Of a stretch of DNA of 14,820 nucleotides, positions 12,423 to 14,820 are shown piece after piece (the stretch's first letter is position 1; each line of letters starts with the position of its first letter). Under the pieces are notes generated by a model, which saw only the letters and a program-made list of their open reading frames with translations, was not told the DNA's origin and did not search any database. This DNA is from an uncultured Alphaproteobacteria bacterium. GTDB lineage: Bacteria > Pseudomonadota > Alphaproteobacteria > Caulobacterales > Caulobacteraceae. Where the stretch lies: contig CAIZKE010000190.1 in assembly GCA_903933475.1 (NCBI GenBank), positions 1-14,820 on the forward strand. Direction: 5' to 3'. Position numbers and translations under genes: made by a program.

Positions 12423-13226
12423 ATGGACGACCGCATCCAGGTGACCCTCGAGAACGGCGTCGCCGACGTCCGTCTGGTCCGTACCGACAAGATGAACGCC
12501 CTCGACGACCGCATGTTCCAGGCCCTCATCGACACGGGCGAGCGTCTCAAGACCGAGACGGGCGTAAGGGCCATCGTGCTCTCGGGCGATGGCCGGGCCT
12601 TCTGCGCGGGCCTCGACATGGGCAACTTTGCCAAGATGGCCTCCGGCGAACGCCGTGGTGGGGCGGGCCTGGTCACCCCCAAGCGCACCGAGGGCGGGTC
12701 CAACCACGCCCAGCACGCCGTCATGGTCTGGCGTGAGCAGACCGTCCCCGTGATCGCCGCCATCCATGGCGTGGCCTTCGGTGGCGGATTCCAGCTGGCC
12801 CTGGGCGCGGACATCCGCTTCGTCACCCCAGACGTCCGCATGGCGGTGCTCGAGATCAAGTGGGGCCTGGTGCCCGACATGGCGGGCCTGGTGCTGATGA
12901 AGCGGCTGGTGCGCGACGACGTCGCCCGGGAGCTCACCTACACGGGCCGGGTCTTCAATGGCGAGGAAGCGCACCGCCTCGGTCTGGCCACCCGGGTCTG
13001 CGCCGATCCCCGCGCCGAGGCCCTGGCCCTGGCGGCTGACATCGCCTCGAAGAACCCCGACGCCATCCGGGCCGGCAAGCGCCTCCTGGACTTCGCGCCG
13101 GACGCCGACCAACACGCCATCCTCCTCGCCGAGAGCCAGGAGCAGGGGGCCCTGATCGGCTCGCCCAACCAGGTCGAGGCGGTGAAGGCGGCCATGGAGA
13201 ACCGGTCGGGCGTCTACGCCGACTGA
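12423..13226 (+). CDS. Crotonase / enoyl-CoA hydratase family protein
   Basis: A 267-residue crotonase-fold acyl-CoA enzyme. The oxyanion-hole segments are present: FCAGLDMG (60-67) and HGVAFGGGFQLALGADI (115-131). By alignment to rat enoyl-CoA hydratase, the second catalytic glutamate (Glu164 in rat) is kept as Glu144 in VLEIKWGLVPD. The first (Glu144 in rat, in GGGCEL) is Gln124 here in GGGFQL. Syn-hydration normally needs both, so an isomerase or another crotonase reaction is more likely than classic beta-oxidation hydration. A near-ideal AAGGAG with 6-base spacing precedes the ATG, the best ribosome site in the window. The gene follows the GST closely and may belong to a tesB-GST-crotonase unit. 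Its 3' end overlaps queG by 13 bases. Confidence 0.92.
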   Translation: MDDRIQVTLENGVADVRLVRTDKMNALDDRMFQALIDTGERLKTETGVRAIVLSGDGRAFCAGLDMGNFAKMASGERRGGAGLVTPKRTEGGSNHAQHAVMVWREQTVPVIAAIHGVAFGGGFQLALGADIRFVTPDVRMAVLEIKWGLVPDMAGLVLMKRLVRDDVARELTYTGRVFNGEEAHRLGLATRVCADPRAEALALAADIASKNPDAIRAGKRLLDFAPDADQHAILLAESQEQGALIGSPNQVEAVKAAMENRSGVYAD

Positions 13227-14347
13227 AGCGCCGCCCACTCTGCGCGGACATCGGGGTTGGTCTCGGCGTCCGCGTAGTCGCGGGCGAGGTCGAGGACTTC
13301 CAGGCGCGGCAGAAGTCGCCCCAGCGCCCAGACCGCGGCGCCCCGCACCAGGGGCGAGGCATCCTCCAGCCGCGCCCTTGCGGCCGGGACCAGGGCCGGA
13401 TCGCCGGAATTGCCAATGGCGTAGAGGACATTGCGCAGGAACCGGTCCCGGCCCGTGCGCTTGACGGGCGAACGGGCGAACCGGGCCCGGAAGGCGGCGT
13501 CGTCCAGGCCCGCCAACTCGGCCAGGGCTGGGGCCGCCAGGTCGTCCCGGGCCGCCAGCCTCTGTTCGCGTCCAGCCTGGGCGAACTTGTTCCAGGGGCA
13601 GACGGCCAGGCAGTCGTCGCAGCCATAGATCCGGTTGCCCAGGCCGGGCCGCAGCTCCGGATCCACCGGCCCCCTGTGCTCTATGGTCAGGTAGGAGACG
13701 CAGCGCCGGGCATCGAGCTGGTAGGGGGCCGGGAAGGCCGCCGTCGGACAGGCATCGAGGCAGGCCCGGCACTGGCCGCAATGGTCCGTTTCGGGCGCGT
13801 CGGGCGTCAATATGGCTTTGGTGAGGATCACGCCGAGGAAGAGCCAGGAGCCGAAGTCGCGACTGACCAGGTTGGTGTGCTTGCCCTGCCAGCCCAGGCC
13901 CGCCTGCTGGGCCAGGGGCTTCTCCATCAGGGGGGCTGTGTCGACGAAGACCTTCAGCCCGGCGCCGGTCCGCGAGGCCATCCAGCCCCCCAGCTGCTTG
14001 AGCCGGCCCTTGATGACGTCGTGGTAGTCCTCCCCCCGGGCGTAGACCGAGATGAGCCCCCGGTCGCGCAGGGCCAGGCCTTCCAGGGGATCGGCTTGCG
14101 GCCCGTAGTTCAGGCCCAGGACGACCGCGCTGCGGGCGTCCGGCCAGAGGGAGCGGGGGTGGGCGCGCCGGTCCGCCATAGTGGCCATCCAGTCCATGTC
14201 GCCCTGGCGTCCCGCCTCCAGGAAGGCTTGCAGCCGGGCGGTGGCCGGCCAAGGGGCATCGAGCCCGGTGAACCGGCAGACCTCAAAGCCCAGCCCGGCC
14301 GCCCGGCGGCGGATCTCGTCCCGGGGGTCAGAAGTCGAGGTCGTCAT
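13214..14347 (-). CDS. queG: Epoxyqueuosine reductase
   Basis: A 377-residue cobalamin-dependent iron-sulfur enzyme that reduces epoxyqueuosine to queuosine at the wobble base of tRNAs with GUN anticodons, the last step of queuosine synthesis. Two [4Fe-4S] motifs are intact: HCGQCRACLDACP (Cys190, 193, 196, 200) and CVSY plus CDDCLAVCPWN (Cys216, 243, 246, 250). The catalytic-acid region KVFVDTAPLMEK has Asp136, and LGWQGKHTN (151-159) is typical. Residues about 300-375 form HEAT-like helical repeats, as in the full-length family. The ATG at 14345-14347 lies inside the end of the upstream fzlA-like gene (20-base overlap) and has no strong Shine-Dalgarno, so translation is probably coupled. 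The other queuosine genes are not in the window. Confidence 0.96.
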   Translation of the reverse strand: MTTSTSDPRDEIRRRAAGLGFEVCRFTGLDAPWPATARLQAFLEAGRQGDMDWMATMADRRAHPRSLWPDARSAVVLGLNYGPQADPLEGLALRDRGLISVYARGEDYHDVIKGRLKQLGGWMASRTGAGLKVFVDTAPLMEKPLAQQAGLGWQGKHTNLVSRDFGSWLFLGVILTKAILTPDAPETDHCGQCRACLDACPTAAFPAPYQLDARRCVSYLTIEHRGPVDPELRPGLGNRIYGCDDCLAVCPWNKFAQAGREQRLAARDDLAAPALAELAGLDDAAFRARFARSPVKRTGRDRFLRNVLYAIGNSGDPALVPAARARLEDASPLVRGAAVWALGRLLPRLEVLDLARDYADAETNPDVRAEWAALQSA

Positions 14348-14820
14348 AGTGCGCCGCTGGAGCCAGTCCGGGCCAGCGGTCGGCAAGGATGGGACGAAAG
14401 GCCGGGCGGGACTTGAGCTTCATGTACCAGGTCTTGACCGCCGGATATCCGTCCCAGGGGACATCCCCCAGGTAGTCGATCACCGACAGGTAGGCGGCGG
14501 CGGCGAAGTCGGCCAGGGACAGGCGTCGGCCCGCCAGCCAGTCCCGGGCCGACAGCAGGGCCTCCAGGTAGGCCATGTGGTGGCGAAGGGCGTCTCGACC
14601 CTGGCGGAGGGCCGCCAGGTCTGGCGCGCCCAGGCCCAGAAGCCGCTTCTCCATCTTTTCGTGAAGCAGGTAGCCGGCCACCTCCAGGTCGAACTTGCGG
14701 TCGAACCAGAGGACCAGGCGCCGGGCCTCGGCGCGCTCCTCCGGTCCCCGCCCCAGGAGGGGCGGCTCGGGGCAGGTTTCCTCGAGGTGGTCGAGGATGG
14801 TCCGGGACTCGCAGAGCACC
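14328..14820 (-). CDS. fzlA: GST-fold cell-division protein FzlA-like, 3' part (partial at window edge)
   Basis: The frame runs off the right edge; 164 residues of the C-terminal part are visible. The opening LCESRTILDHLEE is the end of a GST N-domain (Glu-Ser at the gamma-glutamyl site), followed by the helical C-domain with the family motif LSLADFAAAAYL. The protein ends in PGLAPAAHYDDLDF. This Tyr-X-Asp-Leu-Asp-Phe tail matches, from recall, the conserved tail of alphaproteobacterial FzlA, a GST homologue that binds FtsZ, lacks normal GST activity and is needed for constriction in Caulobacter crescentus. The catalytic N-terminal residues lie outside the window, so activity cannot be judged. 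It overlaps the queG start by 20 bases and is upstream of it in the same unit. An ordinary GST is the alternative. Confidence 0.8.
   Translation of the reverse strand, partial: VLCESRTILDHLEETCPEPPLLGRGPEERAEARRLVLWFDRKFDLEVAGYLLHEKMEKRLLGLGAPDLAALRQGRDALRHHMAYLEALLSARDWLAGRRLSLADFAAAAYLSVIDYLGDVPWDGYPAVKTWYMKLKSRPAFRPILADRWPGLAPAAHYDDLDF

Noticed and set aside
12384..14252. A 622-codon minus-strand frame across the crotonase and queG
   Set aside because: Out of frame with queG on the same strand and antisense to the crotonase; Pro/Gly/Arg-rich shadow.
1..14820. A mobile element, CRISPR array, toxin-antitoxin or defence island
   Set aside because: No short direct-repeat arrays, transposase or integrase motifs, small paired toxin-like genes, tRNA-flanked attachment repeats or change of base composition were seen. 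The genes are typical core metabolism and envelope functions.

Overview
The window is about 14.8 kb of compact, very GC-rich chromosomal DNA. It holds sixteen protein-coding genes, cut at both ends (a gamma-glutamyltransferase on the left, an FzlA-like GST-fold gene on the right). I infer an alphaproteobacterium, most likely of the Caulobacterales (Caulobacter, Phenylobacterium or Brevundimonas-like). Grounds: GC-dominated third codon positions, a class I lysyl-tRNA synthetase, an FzlA-type C-terminal tail next to queG, and a G/C-palindromic intergenic repeat of a kind common in that group. I see no rRNA, tRNA, CRISPR array, transposase, integrase, phage gene or composition break. It reads as ordinary core chromosome, and no stretch over about 140 bases lacks a gene.

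Layout. (1) 2-838 (+): 3' part of ggt, convergent with lysK (846-2540, -). (2) 2671-3678 (+): a PhnD-type periplasmic-binding lipoprotein divergent from lysK, without its permease or ATPase nearby, followed by a palindromic repeat at 3677-3785. (3) 3816-5241 (-): a three-gene unit, gmhB-like HAD phosphatase then two hot-dog thioesterases, the last two joined by an ATGA overlap. (4) 5332-8931 (+): a fused two-domain peptide/oligopeptide-type ABC ATPase, a probable terminator, then threonine ammonia-lyase and an FKBP lipoprotein in a tight pair. (5) 8920-9969 (-): a GT2 glycosyltransferase whose 3' end overlaps the FKBP gene tail to tail. (6) 10014-13226 (+): rfbC, tesB, a GST with an extra C-terminal domain, and a crotonase, all on one strand with short gaps. 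(7) 13214-14820 (-): fzlA-like then queG, overlapping each other, with queG also overlapping the crotonase tail to tail.

Functional themes. Three genes (gmhB-like, GT2, rfbC) point to cell-envelope sugars (heptose, rhamnose, glycosyl transfer), but they sit in different transcription units. Four genes (two hot-dog thioesterases, TesB, crotonase) handle acyl-CoA thioesters. Three are housekeeping translation, tRNA-modification or amino-acid genes (lysK, queG, ilvA). The fused ABC ATPase, PhnD and RfbC are orphans here: their usual partners are not in the window.

I found no obvious new multi-gene defence, mobile or biosynthetic system. The points worth a second look are variant active sites (GmhB-like protein lacking most zinc ligands, crotonase with Glu to Gln, one thioesterase lacking the HGG motif), the GST C-terminal extension, the ABC ATPase tail without its usual cysteines, tail-to-tail gene overlaps, and several short palindromes at gene starts.
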